Source: Bradyrhizobium sp. 164 (GTDB lineage: Bacteria; Pseudomonadota; Alphaproteobacteria; Rhizobiales; Xanthobacteraceae). From it: DNA of 64,000 nucleotides. Position numbers and translations under genes: made by a program. Positions 49,932 to 58,779 of the stretch are shown in pieces. Under the pieces are notes generated by a model. It had not been told where the DNA came from. It did no database searches and worked only from the letters and a program-made list of their open reading frames with translations. The stretch lies in NCBI RefSeq assembly GCF_023073715.1, contig NZ_JADPKA010000093.1:62001-126000 (forward strand), in the 5' to 3' direction. Numbering within the stretch: the stretch's first letter is position 1; the number at the start of each line of letters is the position of its first letter.

Positions 49932-50711
49932 TCATGCGACCGCGACGGCTGTCGATACCGGCTCGCATTGCGAAGGCGGTCTGTCGGCGAGAGGTCGGGT
50001 CCGCAAATAGGCCGGATCGAAGCCCGCGAGACGGACCAGGCCCGGCAAGTCCACGATCGTCATGATTTTTCCATGCCATCGCAGCAAGTTGCGGCGCCGC
50101 AGTTCCTGAACGGTGCGATTTGCGTGCACCGGAGATATGCCGCATGCTGCAGCGAGGTCGGACTGTGTGAACGGCGATGCGAGACTGAGGTCTCTCGCAA
50201 GTCCGACGGCCTGGAGACGCTCGGTGATTTCGCAGATCAGATGGGCGACACGCGCGAGAGCATTGCGGCTGCCGAGGTTCAACGTCCAGTCTCGCTGGAT
50301 CGCGAGATCAGTGAGCTGCATGAGAAGCAGCGCGCGAGACATTGCTGCGGATCTCGCGGACAGCTCATGAAAGAAGCTGTGTGGAACCAAGGCAACGACG
50401 GCAGATCCGAGCGCGACAAGATTGCCTTCGGCATGCGGTTGATAAAGCGTGTGCAGATCGGGAATGTCGCCGGGAACATGTATGGACGTAATTTGTCCTT
50501 GCTGGCCTTCGGCAAGGTACCACGCGAGGTAGCCTTGAAGCACGAGACAACAACTGTCCGTTTCGTCATGGCGCCGCAGAACCGCCTGATGAGCTCCAAC
50601 GTGCGCAATGGCACTCGGCATATCCGCCAGCTGCTCGAGATCTTGGGCGGTCAGATCGGTAAGACTCGCCAATCGGTCTGCGAGCTTGGAGAAAGCGAAC
50701 CCTGCTTGCAT
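49932..50711 (-). CDS. Crp/Fnr family transcriptional regulator
   Basis: 259 residues. N-terminal cyclic-nucleotide-like sensor domain (LRRHDETDSCCLVLQGYLAWY, PGDIPDLHTLYQPHAE) and C-terminal winged helix-turn-helix FTQSDLAAACGISPVHANRTVQELRRRNLLRW. No N-terminal Fe-S cysteine set as in Fnr, so the signal is unknown. One of three Crp-like regulators in this stress region; all keep the phrase VHxNRxxQELR in the recognition helix. The 430-base gap upstream holds no gene I can support. Confidence 0.87.
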   Translation of the reverse strand: MQAGFAFSKLADRLASLTDLTAQDLEQLADMPSAIAHVGAHQAVLRRHDETDSCCLVLQGYLAWYLAEGQQGQITSIHVPGDIPDLHTLYQPHAEGNLVALGSAVVALVPHSFFHELSARSAAMSRALLLMQLTDLAIQRDWTLNLGSRNALARVAHLICEITERLQAVGLARDLSLASPFTQSDLAAACGISPVHANRTVQELRRRNLLRWHGKIMTIVDLPGLVRLAGFDPAYLRTRPLADRPPSQCEPVSTAVAVA

Positions 50712-51141
50712 TGCGTGTCCATTACATGTTGTCTCTTTCCATTTGGCGGACGCCGGACGAAACTTACATTAACGTTTGCTAAAGTCTGCCGGCGGCGGCG
50801 CTCTCTGTCGCAGGTAATCGGCGATCCAACATTTGTCGATCGGTTCACAAATCCGTTGCTGCAGTCACGGAACCTGAACGGCAGTAGGATGCGTATCTCA
50901 TCTCCGCGGATTCAAAATGAAGCGGCCGATTCACATATATTAATGTTCACTCCTCGCAAGCTGTCAAAGCTCTCGGCCTAGAGCGGGGGAGCAGCGGCAT
51001 GGACCGCGTGGGAATGCATCTTCATCGGCACTGCGGTCGCGGGCTTTCTGGTGATGTCATCGCGATCGTTTGGATGATGATCACATAACAGGCGCGCCGC
51101 TGACGGACAGCCCGCCCCGAGAAGCCTTGCGGCTTCTGGTG

Positions 51142-54100
51142 TCATTCGCCCGCTTCCTGGTTCGCGGCGAAATCAGTTGCTCCCGACAGCGGGAGTTCGA
51201 TCTGGCACAAAATTCCGTCTTCGCCGAAGCGAAATTCGATCTTTGCGCCCGAGCTGCGTGCGAGCGCCCGCTCGATCAGGTTGCGCCCAAATCCGTTCCG
51301 CGAAGGCTTCGGCAGCTTGAGAACCCCGCTCTCCTTCCAGGTCAGCAATAGATTGGGAGTGGTGCTCTGACCGTTCGGTTGAATACGCCAGGAGATATCG
51401 AGCCGGCCCTGGTTCTCCTTGAGAGCGCCGTGTTTGACTGCGTTCGTGGTCAGTTCATGCAGGGCAAGTCCGATCGTTTGGACGAGTTCGAATCCCAAGG
51501 GAACCGCGGGACCGGAGACCGACACCTTGTCCTCGGTGGCACCGACCGCTTGCAGTTCCGAGCGGATGATATCGCCAAGATCGAGCTGGCGCTCGCTTGC
51601 CTTGGTGACGAGACTCTGGACGCGCCCGAGGGCTGCAAGCCGGGTCGAGAATTCCTGCAGGGATCCGCCGTTTCCGAGCGTTTGTTGAGCAAGCGCCTGG
51701 ACAATCGAAAGAAAATTGCGAGTCCGGTGCTGCAGCTCGGCAATGAGAACGCGCTGCCTTGCTTCCGAACGGGTCAGGCTCGTCACGTCGATGAAGGTCA
51801 CGACGACGCCCCGGATTTTCCGATCACCGTCGCGGTAGGGCGCTAGCCGCACCAGATAGTGCGGATCTTGTCCCGCGCCGCCGACCCTTCTCTCAATCGG
51901 ATCCGCACCCGCGAACACCTTGGCGATATCGTCCGAAAAGCCGGTCAGGTTCAGTCGGCTCGAAAGATCGGTGATCGGCCGTCCCTTGTCCGTCGGAAGG
52001 ATGTTGAACACCTTCGTGACCGCAGGAGTAAAGCTTCTAATGACGAGCTTCCTGTCCAGGAAAATGGTCGCGACCTCGGTGCTTTCGAACAGGTTCTGTA
52101 GGTCGCTGTTCGCCCGATCCAGCGCGTCCACCTTGCCGTGGAGTTCGGCATTGACGGTATGAAGCTCCTCGTTCACCGAGTGCAATTCTTCCTTGGAGGC
52201 CTCCAGCTCCTCGTTGGTCGATTGCATCTCTTCGTTGACGGAGACGAGCTCCTCGTTCGAAGACTTCAGTTCCTCCAGCGCGGTCTCGTACTCCTCGATC
52301 ATGGATTGCAGGCGGTCCCGGGTCTCGCGCAGTTCGCGCTCGATGTGCGCAGCCGCATCGCTGTGGCCGACCTGGGCCCGGTTCAGAGCTTCCTCCCGGC
52401 TGAGCGCCGGTCCATGATCGGAGAAGAGCACCAGATAGAGCGGCTCGCCGCCGTCGCGGTCGTCCAGCGGCTTGATTGTCAAGTTGACTAGCTGCATCCC
52501 GCCGTCTTCGCTGTCGAGTGAAACGCCGCTCCGCGTTGCGGCTCGTCCGGCCTCGATCACCTCCCGGAACAGCGTTCTCAGATCCAGCCGGAGGCCCCTT
52601 CGTGCCATGGTCAGAAGCTGCCGCGTCGGAGCTCCGGCAGGCGCTTCCAGATATTTTCCGGTCCGGGTCGAGTAGTAGACCACGTCACCGTCGTGATTGA
52701 CGACGACATGCGGCGGGGCAAAGTGCTCCACGACGTGCTCCTCGACGGCCTGCCGTAAAGCGAGGCCGGCGAGGGGTTGGCGCCGCGGAAGCAGGTCCGT
52801 ACCGGCCCCGGGACGCACGCCGCTTAGCGCGATGGGAAGCCTCGGAGAGGCGGAATCGGAGCGTCGGCGAAAGATACGATGCCGCTTTTCGATCGGTGCA
52901 AACAAATCCGCGAACTGGCTGGCATTCTCGGCCGAGCCGAGGAACAGGTAGCCCTCCGGACGCAGCGCATAGTGGAAGGTCGGGATCACCTGATTCTGCA
53001 CGTCCACGCCGAAATAGATCAGCAGGTTGCGGCAGGACACCAGATCGATGCGCGAGAATGGCGGGTCGCGGATGACGCTGTGGGGTGAGAAGATGCAGAG
53101 GTCGCGCACGTCCTTGGAGACGACATAGCTAACGCCATCCGACACGAAGAAGCGCTTGCGGCGTTCGGCCGATACGCTGTCGAGCAGCGGGCCGGGATAG
53201 CGGGCAGTTCGCGCCACCGCGAGGGCCCGTTCGTCGATGTCCGTGGCAAAGATCTGCACGCGCGGTACGGCCGTGAGTGTTTCCATATGTTCGCGCGCCA
53301 GGATTGCGATCGAAAAAACCTCCTCTCCAGTGGCACAGCCTGGAACCCAGATCCGGACCGTGTCGTCCGCGCCCCGTCCTTCGAAGATCTTGGGAATGAC
53401 CGTCGTTGCGAGCGCCTCGAAGGCGTCCGCGTCCCGGAAGAAGTTCGTCACGTTGATGAGCAGGTCCCGGAAAAGGGCGCCGACTTCCGTCGGCTCCTGC
53501 CGTAGCCGCTCGACATAGGCCTCGATGGTGGCGAGTTGGGTGACCTGCATGCGGCGCTGGACGCGGCGAATGAAGGTCTTGATCTTGTACCCGCTGAAAT
53601 CGTGCCCGATCTGATTGCGCAATATTGCGTAGATCTCCGGCAACGACTGGCTGATCCCCTGATCTTCGGAGTTCTCGGCGCCGTCGTCGCGGATTTGGCT
53701 GAACAGGTCGGTGCCACGGGCGAACTCGACCAGTTTGGCGCCCATGTCTTCGACCGGTATCGCGAAATCGATGAGGCCGGAGGAGATTGCAGCGTCGGGC
53801 ATATCGGGATGCTGCGGGCCGAAGCCGTCGCCGATCTGCGCGAACGTAATCCCGCCGCGCTCCTTGATGGCCTTGACGCCAAGCGTGCCGTCCGCGTCCC
53901 CTCCCGAGAGGACGACGCCGCCTGCGAGCTCGCCGATATCGACCGCCAGCGCGCTCATGAAAATATCGATCGGCTTGTGCTGACGGTAGCTGCTGCTCTT
54001 GCGAAGCGTCAGCCGGCGGTTTTCGATGCCGAGAATGGCTTTGGCCGGCATGACGTAGACGTGGTCATTCCGGACCTGCATCCCATCGGTGGCCACCTGC

Positions 54101-54288
54101 ACCGGCAGGGCCGTGTAACGACCGACGATCTCAGGCAGCAGGCTTTCCCGCTCCGGGCTGAGATGCGTCACGACAACCAGCGCGAGACCCGGCGCCGGGG
54201 GCAAGCCGCGAAAGAACCCTTCGAGCGCTTCGATTCCGCCGGCCGACGCGCCGATGCCAACGATTGGAAAGGTATCCGCCACCGTCAT
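51142..54288 (-). CDS. CheB/CheR fusion with PAS domain and HWE histidine kinase
   Basis: 1048 residues from ATG 54288 (ribosome site ggag). Order: CheB methylesterase-like domain (about 5-190; VGIGASAGGIEALEGFF, LSGGDADGTLG), CheR methyltransferase (about 215-480; VPGCATGEEVFSIAILA), PAS, a long heptad coiled coil (about 650-750, repeats of SxNEEL/xSxNEEL), a second PAS (IFLDRKLVIRSFTP), and a C-terminal HWE kinase with phospho-acceptor His in ELQHRTRN and LALHELTTNAVKHGAL. Such hybrids signal in stress or light/chemotaxis-like responses; HWE kinases can feed PhyR of the general stress response. Partner unknown. Confidence 0.92.
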   Translation of the reverse strand: MTVADTFPIVGIGASAGGIEALEGFFRGLPPAPGLALVVVTHLSPERESLLPEIVGRYTALPVQVATDGMQVRNDHVYVMPAKAILGIENRRLTLRKSSSYRQHKPIDIFMSALAVDIGELAGGVVLSGGDADGTLGVKAIKERGGITFAQIGDGFGPQHPDMPDAAISSGLIDFAIPVEDMGAKLVEFARGTDLFSQIRDDGAENSEDQGISQSLPEIYAILRNQIGHDFSGYKIKTFIRRVQRRMQVTQLATIEAYVERLRQEPTEVGALFRDLLINVTNFFRDADAFEALATTVIPKIFEGRGADDTVRIWVPGCATGEEVFSIAILAREHMETLTAVPRVQIFATDIDERALAVARTARYPGPLLDSVSAERRKRFFVSDGVSYVVSKDVRDLCIFSPHSVIRDPPFSRIDLVSCRNLLIYFGVDVQNQVIPTFHYALRPEGYLFLGSAENASQFADLFAPIEKRHRIFRRRSDSASPRLPIALSGVRPGAGTDLLPRRQPLAGLALRQAVEEHVVEHFAPPHVVVNHDGDVVYYSTRTGKYLEAPAGAPTRQLLTMARRGLRLDLRTLFREVIEAGRAATRSGVSLDSEDGGMQLVNLTIKPLDDRDGGEPLYLVLFSDHGPALSREEALNRAQVGHSDAAAHIERELRETRDRLQSMIEEYETALEELKSSNEELVSVNEEMQSTNEELEASKEELHSVNEELHTVNAELHGKVDALDRANSDLQNLFESTEVATIFLDRKLVIRSFTPAVTKVFNILPTDKGRPITDLSSRLNLTGFSDDIAKVFAGADPIERRVGGAGQDPHYLVRLAPYRDGDRKIRGVVVTFIDVTSLTRSEARQRVLIAELQHRTRNFLSIVQALAQQTLGNGGSLQEFSTRLAALGRVQSLVTKASERQLDLGDIIRSELQAVGATEDKVSVSGPAVPLGFELVQTIGLALHELTTNAVKHGALKENQGRLDISWRIQPNGQSTTPNLLLTWKESGVLKLPKPSRNGFGRNLIERALARSSGAKIEFRFGEDGILCQIELPLSGATDFAANQEAGE

Positions 54289-54470
54289 GGCCGTGCGCTC
54301 CACGGCATCGATGCCAGACCCTGCGCGCGCTTGGCACGAGCGAGCGCCAATGCAGTCCGTGACCTCGACATCCCTTCATCCAGCAGGCGCGATGCCCTCC
54401 CGGCTTCGAGCTCCCCGCACTGACCGGGTACGGCTGCAGGGAGCGCCATCAAAATGTGCTGGTCGGGCAT
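54285..54470 (-). CDS. Putative small protein coupled to kinase, 61 aa
   Basis: ATG 54470 has a good ribosome site (ggag, 6 bases before), and its TGA overlaps the kinase ATG as ATGA, the usual sign of translational coupling. Arg/Ala-rich sequence (MPDQHILMALPAAVPGQCG...SRLLDEGMSRSRTALALARAKR) with no recognised family. It may be a true small gene or a leader peptide. Confidence 0.45.
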   Translation of the reverse strand: MPDQHILMALPAAVPGQCGELEAGRASRLLDEGMSRSRTALALARAKRAQGLASMPWSARP

Positions 54471-54674
54471 TCGATCTCCGCAGGGGTGACAATCTGTTCT
54501 ACCCTCGCACCAAACAGGAGAGTGTCAAGAACGGTTTCGACGGGAGTTCCTGACCGGCCGTTGTGTCTGCGCCAACGCCATCCCGAATGAGAATCCGAGC
54601 AATTCCAGATGCTAGGCACAAAAACTCGTTGACTGCGTTATGGCGACTTGATGCCTGCTGGGAAAGGATTCCCG

Positions 54675-55100
54675 ATGCCGCTTTTCTTCTTCGACTTTAC
54701 CTCGGGCGGAACGACCGAGGCGGACGATGTCGGGACGGAATTCCCCTCGCTGGAAGAGGCCTATCTCGACGCGTGCCGTTCGGCTCTGGAAATATCGTTT
54801 GAGAAGCTCCGGGCGCGCTGCGATCCGAATCTCGATTCCGTGGAGATACTTGATGCCGAGCGCCACTCCCTGATGCAGGTGCCGTTCTCGGACGTTTTGC
54901 GCCCGAAGCCGCCACGGCTGTCTGCGGCTCGGAATCAGAGTCACGGGCAGAGCGGCAATCAGCTCATTGAGTCCTGCAACCAGCAACTGACCCGCGGCAA
55001 ACGCCTCAAGGCTGAGATTCAGGAGGAGTTGAGAAAGATGCGTACAACGTCGGGTGCTATTCACGTACAGCTGGAGCGTCTGAAGAGGCGCGCCGGCTAA
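54675..55100 (+). CDS. DUF6894-like protein with C-terminal extension
   Basis: 141 residues from ATG 54675 (ribosome site ggaaagga), giving the family-typical MPLFFFDF start. The N-terminal 75 residues are DUF6894-like (FTSGGTTEADDVGTEFPSLEEAYLDACRSALEIS); the C-terminal 65 residues are a charged helix unlike the short members. Its end overlaps the convergent crp gene by 44 bases. Function unknown. Confidence 0.68.
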   Translation: MPLFFFDFTSGGTTEADDVGTEFPSLEEAYLDACRSALEISFEKLRARCDPNLDSVEILDAERHSLMQVPFSDVLRPKPPRLSAARNQSHGQSGNQLIESCNQQLTRGKRLKAEIQEELRKMRTTSGAIHVQLERLKRRAG

Positions 55101-56052
55101 CTTCAACCGTTACCCCCCCCGCAGGTATTTCGAGATAGGCCGGGTCGAATTCAGCAGCCTGATAAAGCCCCGCCCGGTCGCGGATGACGAGCCGGCCCCG
55201 GCTGAAATCAACCAGCTTGCTGTTTCGCAGTTGTTGCAGGACCCTGTTGACGTGCACGGTCGAGAGCCCAAGGACGTCGCCGAGTTCGCGCTGCGTTAGC
55301 GGGAATTCGACATCGTCGGTCTCCCTTCGGCTGCTGACCGAACGACAAGCGATCTCACATAGGAGATGAGCGAGGCGCGCCTCGGCCGGTTTCCGGCCCA
55401 GCCAGATCAGCCATTCCCTTTGAACGGAAGCCCGCCATGCCGTCTCGCGCCAGAGGCCCCGTACGATGGCCGGCCGCTGTTCCAGGATCGGAAGCAACTC
55501 GGCCGCCGAAATCGACAGGACCAGAGCCGGCGAGAACGTGCTGATTGAAATTCCGGACCGACCCAGAATGAAGTCTCCTGGATTGAGCGGATCGCCAGGG
55601 AGACATAGTGCGACGATCTGCTGGCCGCCGTCTTCCAGGGTGCGGGTGGCACGGGCCACCCCACTGCACAGCAGGAGCAGCGGCACAGGGCCCGCTCCTT
55701 CTTCGATGATCATTTCGTCCTTGACGACATTTCGCACATGCACAATCGAGAGCAGAGCCTGCTGGTCTGCGATCGACAGGCCCATTCGGCGGCCCAAGGT
55801 GCCCAACAAGGGAGACAGATCGAAAGCGCCTGACGGAGCCAAGGTTGCGGCTGCGAATTGAGCACCTCCTTCGGATGGCGGAGTGCGCTCCATCCACGCG
55901 CGCAACTCGGCGTAGAAGTCCAGCAGCGCCGCCTCGTTCAGAAGCAGCGCTCGGAGATGACCCTCCTCGGACGTCGCAAGCGTCCGCCGCTCGGCAGCGA
56001 GTTGACGAAGCTCTTCATAGGATCGGCCTTTGAGTGTCAGGCGGTGCAACAT
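55057..56052 (-). CDS. Crp/Fnr family regulator with N-terminal extension
   Basis: 331 residues if started at ATG 56052. An N-terminal helical part (residues 1-100, LTLKGRSYEELRQLAAERRTLA) precedes a cyclic-nucleotide-like domain (KDEMIIEEGAGPVPLLLLCSGVARATR, LCLPGDPLNPGDFILG) and a helix-turn-helix (FPLTQRELGDVLGLSTVHVNRVLQQLRNSKLV). The open frame extends upstream without a stop into a manganese-catalase remnant, which I treat as separate. The start is therefore uncertain. Confidence 0.8.
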   Translation of the reverse strand: MLHRLTLKGRSYEELRQLAAERRTLATSEEGHLRALLLNEAALLDFYAELRAWMERTPPSEGGAQFAAATLAPSGAFDLSPLLGTLGRRMGLSIADQQALLSIVHVRNVVKDEMIIEEGAGPVPLLLLCSGVARATRTLEDGGQQIVALCLPGDPLNPGDFILGRSGISISTFSPALVLSISAAELLPILEQRPAIVRGLWRETAWRASVQREWLIWLGRKPAEARLAHLLCEIACRSVSSRRETDDVEFPLTQRELGDVLGLSTVHVNRVLQQLRNSKLVDFSRGRLVIRDRAGLYQAAEFDPAYLEIPAGGVTVEVSRRASSDAPAVRE

Positions 56053-56280
56053 TCCCGGAGCCCTGAATATTCCGGAGCCCTGAAGCCATAAAAACGAAAT
56101 CTCGCGCGGCAGGTTCCACGTTGTTCCCAGAATCTCGCGCGGTTGGGATGAGCCGGAAGGGGGAGAGGGGCGGTTCGAAGTTGCGGGGGGGCAAGCGATT
56201 ATCGCCACCTCGCCCATTGGGGGCGGACGGCTCGCGCTCGGCACCATCAGCGTCAGCGCATGGGTCACCGGCGGTTCTTT

Positions 56281-56704
56281 CATCTGTTCCACTTGCGCGC
56301 CGCTGTCGGGCCGCGCCGGCCCCGGAACCGGCTCTTCGACGAGAGGTTCGAACCCGGCGCGGAAGCTGAATTCACCCCGACCGTCGATCGAAGACCCCTC
56401 GCAATAGCGCCCCGGCTGGATCGAGGCTGCGTGGTGTTCGGTCCCCATGAACATGTAGCTGAATTCCGTCGCCTCCTTGCTGCGATCGAAATTGTTGGGA
56501 ATCGGCAGCGCGGCATCGGCGCCCATGTCGTCGATCACCGCGAGCCATTGCTGCTGATGCACGGTGTCGTGGGCGATGAGATAGCTCAGCATCTCCTGCA
56601 TGCCGGGTCGCTGGTCGAGTTGTAAAGCCGAACCGCCAGCGCCGTCCGTGGATTCAGCCGCGACGTTGTTGGCGCAAATGCGCAACCGACACCGGAAGTT
56701 GCGC
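56281..56704 (-). pseudogene. Manganese catalase, C-terminal remnant
   Basis: The frame reads MRICANNVAAESTDG, MLSYLIAHDTVHQQQWLAVIDDMGADAALPIPNNF, EATEFSYMFMGTEHH and the ending EEPVPGPARPDSGAQVEQM, which follow the C-terminal half of bacterial manganese (non-heme) catalases, including the H-Q-Q-Q-W segment. The N-terminal half with the first di-manganese ligands is absent upstream. The remnant is in the same frame as the crp gene below it, which makes a false fusion in automatic gene calls. Confidence 0.8.
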
Positions 56705-56866
56705 TCCTAATCTTTTCGCGCAGTGATCTGGAGGTCTTCGAGACTCGTACCCTCGCCAGGCGATCGAAATGGATGCGGCCCCGGCGGCGGAGAGGGCCCG
56801 CCGTGGCCGCTGTGCCCCGCGCACGTCGAAGCAATCGGCCCCTCAACCTGCGCGGTCGGCAAACCG

Positions 56867-57178
56867 TCAACGTCGGGGCACGACCCCGTTTGATGGAGGT
56901 GTCGTCTCGTTGCGCATGCCGGAAGGACTTGAGGCGCCTTGGCCGCCACGCTCGACATGTGTGATGCCGCCGCCCCCTGCGCCCGCGGCGCCGGCCCCGC
57001 TGCCGCCGTCACCAGCACCAGCACCAGCGCCACCACCAGCTCCGGCTCCAGCGCCCGCACCTCCGGCACCGCCACCCGCGCCACCACCACCACCGCCAGC
57101 GCCTTGCGCGAAGGCAGCACCGACTGATGCGCCAGCCAACAGAGCCGCCACGGAGATCGTGAAGATTGTCTTACGCAT
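56867..57178 (-). CDS. Secreted glycine-rich protein
   Basis: 103 residues from ATG 57178 (ribosome site ggga). Signal peptide RKTIFTISVAALLAGASVGAAFA, then a stretch of about 50 residues that is almost only Gly and Ala with a few Ser and Asp, then a polar tail (THVERGGQGASSPSGMRNETTPPSNG). Likely an extracytoplasmic, unstructured protein of unknown role. A GGAAC box at 57213-57237 precedes it. Confidence 0.7.
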   Translation of the reverse strand: MRKTIFTISVAALLAGASVGAAFAQGAGGGGGGAGGGAGGAGAGAGAGGGAGAGAGDGGSGAGAAGAGGGGITHVERGGQGASSPSGMRNETTPPSNGVVPRR

Positions 57179-57212
57179 ATTGTTGCTCCCTGAGGTTTGA
57201 ATGTAATCGTCC

Positions 57213-57237
57213 AATCGAGCCCCGCTGCAAGCGTTCC
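57213..57237 (-). promoter_or_regulatory. Possible GGAAC promoter before glycine-rich protein
   Basis: GGAAC (57233-57237 complement), 16 bases, GATT. Two of four -10 bases match; the distance to the start (35 bases) is right. Confidence 0.3.
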
Positions 57238-57467
57238 TAGGGTGTCGGAATGATTTGATCCGCATCGACAGGTCGTGCGCGGCCGAACGGCGACGCGCCC
57301 GCAGCTCCGGACTTAACCTGCGTGAATGTGGTGAAGGGCGGCTGCTCCTATCATTCAGCATGTGGTGGACGTTCGTTCTGATCGGAGGCGTGTTCCTGAC
57401 GATCTATGCGGGGCCGCAACCAGCCGTCCGCGTCAGCGAGCACGCGCGTCTGCGATTGCAGCAGCGT

Positions 57468-57492
57468 GGAACGATGCCCGGGGTGACGCGAT
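57468..57492 (+). promoter_or_regulatory. EcfG-like promoter before DUF3072 gene
   Basis: GGAAC 57468-57472, 16 bases, CGAT 57489-57492, 40 bases before the ATG. The spacer start GATGCCC is repeated at the promoter at 57784, suggesting a shared origin. Confidence 0.45.
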
Positions 57493-57532
57493 ATCCTCGC
57501 TGCGGCGAAGCACCGCAGAGAAAGGATCCGAC

Positions 57533-57679
57533 ATGGAAAAGCCAACTCAGGAACAACTCGACGAACTCAAGCGCCTGAGCAGAGAGGCGCGGGTGGAGGA
57601 CTGGTCGGAGCTGGTCCAGTCCAGGCAGGAGGCCGAGACCCGCATCAACGATCTCAGGCAGAAAGGCCGAATGGAATAG
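57533..57679 (+). CDS. DUF3072-like small protein, 48 aa
   Basis: EKPTQEQLDELKRLSREARVEDWSELVQSRQEAETRINDLRQKG matches the short DUF3072 pattern (P-T-x-x-Q...L-x-x-L-S-R...A-x-x-R-I-x-x-L-R). Cytoplasmic and helical; role unknown. Ribosome site aaaggatc before ATG 57533. The 350 bases before it hold only the two GGAAC boxes. Confidence 0.72.
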   Translation: MEKPTQEQLDELKRLSREARVEDWSELVQSRQEAETRINDLRQKGRME

Positions 57680-57783
57680 CATGTCTCATGATTGAAACGC
57701 CTGGCAACGCAGGCGAGCCGTCGTTCTCGGACGACGATGTCCACAACGCGCAGCGGGCCCCGCGCGTGATCCGGAAGCCGTTT

Positions 57784-57808
57784 GGAACGATGCCCCGGGC
57801 GACAGGTT
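57784..57808 (+). promoter_or_regulatory. EcfG-like promoter before DUF892 gene
   Basis: GGAAC 57784-57788, 16 bases, GGTT 57805-57808; one mismatch. The ATG lies 36 bases on. Confidence 0.5.
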
Positions 57809-57844
57809 GCCCCGGCGATCACCAATCACAAAGGATCAGCCAGG

Positions 57845-58342
57845 ATGACAAACGCGGCCAGAGATACCTTCATCGTGGGTCTACGGAACGCGCATGCGAT
57901 GGAAGTTCAAGCGCGCGAGCTGATGGAGCGCCAGTCGGAGCGCCTCGACGAATACCCGGAGGTCAAGAGCAAGCTGACAGCTCATCTGCACGAGACCAAC
58001 GAACAGCTCAAGCGGCTCGAACGTTGCCTCGAAGCCTGTGGCGAGAGCACTTCGGCTCTCAAGGACACCACCCAGTCCGTGATGGCCAACATGCAGGCGA
58101 TGGCGCATGCCGCCGCGGGGGATGAAATCCTCAAGAACACTTTCGCCAATAACGCATTCGAGAATTTCGAGATCGCCGCCTACAAGTCTCTTCTCGCGCT
58201 GTGCGACTCCGCGGGTGCATCCGACGCCAAGGCGGACCTCGAGACCTCGCTGAAGGAGGAGCAACGCATGGCGGCCTGGATCGACTCCAATGTCGAGAAC
58301 GTCACCATGGAATTCCTCGAGCACCAGCGACGAGCCGCCTGA
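57845..58342 (+). CDS. Ferritin-like DUF892 (YciF-type) protein
   Basis: 165 residues. Four-helix DUF892 pattern: RDTFIVGLRNAHAMEVQARELMERQSERL, HLHETNEQLKRLERCLEACGE, FANNAFENFEIAAYKSLLALCDSAG and EEQRMAAWIDSNVENVTMEFLEHQRRAA. The family is related to ferritin-like diiron proteins and is often induced by osmotic or general stress. Some canonical metal-ligand positions are replaced, so activity is uncertain. Confidence 0.85.
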   Translation: MTNAARDTFIVGLRNAHAMEVQARELMERQSERLDEYPEVKSKLTAHLHETNEQLKRLERCLEACGESTSALKDTTQSVMANMQAMAHAAAGDEILKNTFANNAFENFEIAAYKSLLALCDSAGASDAKADLETSLKEEQRMAAWIDSNVENVTMEFLEHQRRAA

Positions 58343-58537
58343 GCTAGAGCTGGAGGGGCGCTCCCCAGGCGGATGCGCGCATCGGCGCCGCCCGGCAGCA
58401 TCCCTTTTGCGATGCAAAATCGTACGGCGTTCCGCCGGAGACGTCGAGCCGGCTACTCATTTCTGCAAGCTTTAACATGTGCGAATTCGCGTCTTGCGGC
58501 TTTCGGGCATGATCCCCCTGCGGGATTGGGGAGCGCC

Positions 58538-58738
58538 ATGCTTGATGCCGAAACGACCACGCTGCTGCGGAAAATCTTCGATGAGGTCTGCGCAGCCGTT
58601 TCCCGTGACGATCCAGGTGCACGAGTCCATGTGGCATCGAAGCTGCTCGAAAGTGCCAGGAACGGCGAGATTTCCGCGGAGAGCCTCAAGTTGGTCGCAC
58701 AGCGAGCGTTGGTGGACGCCCCGACCATGTGGAGATGA
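58538..58738 (+). CDS. Conserved hypothetical protein, 66 aa
   Basis: ATG 58538. LDAETTTLLRKIFDEVCAAVSRDDPGARVHVASKLLESARNGEISAESLKLVAQRAL is a regular helical domain that I recall from many Bradyrhizobium stress loci as an unnamed protein. The weak ribosome site (ggggag) lies 6 bases upstream. No GGAAC box seen in the 195 bases before it. Confidence 0.68.
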   Translation: MLDAETTTLLRKIFDEVCAAVSRDDPGARVHVASKLLESARNGEISAESLKLVAQRALVDAPTMWR

Positions 58739-58779
58739 CGCCGACGCGTTCCCGAGGCCGCGTTCACGAGGCGGCCGGT

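Noticed and set aside
51070..51351. 93-codon frame near the 3' end of the kinase gene
   Set aside because: Mostly antisense to the kinase; no ribosome site or motif.
54525..54549. GGAAC box upstream of the CheB/CheR kinase
   Set aside because: A CGTT occurs only 11 bases away, too close; at 16-17 bases there is TTGA/TGAC.
57361..57578. Small frame starting MWWTFVLIGGVFLTIYAG
   Set aside because: It has one hydrophobic stretch but no ribosome site, and it continues out of frame through the DUF3072 gene and its promoter.
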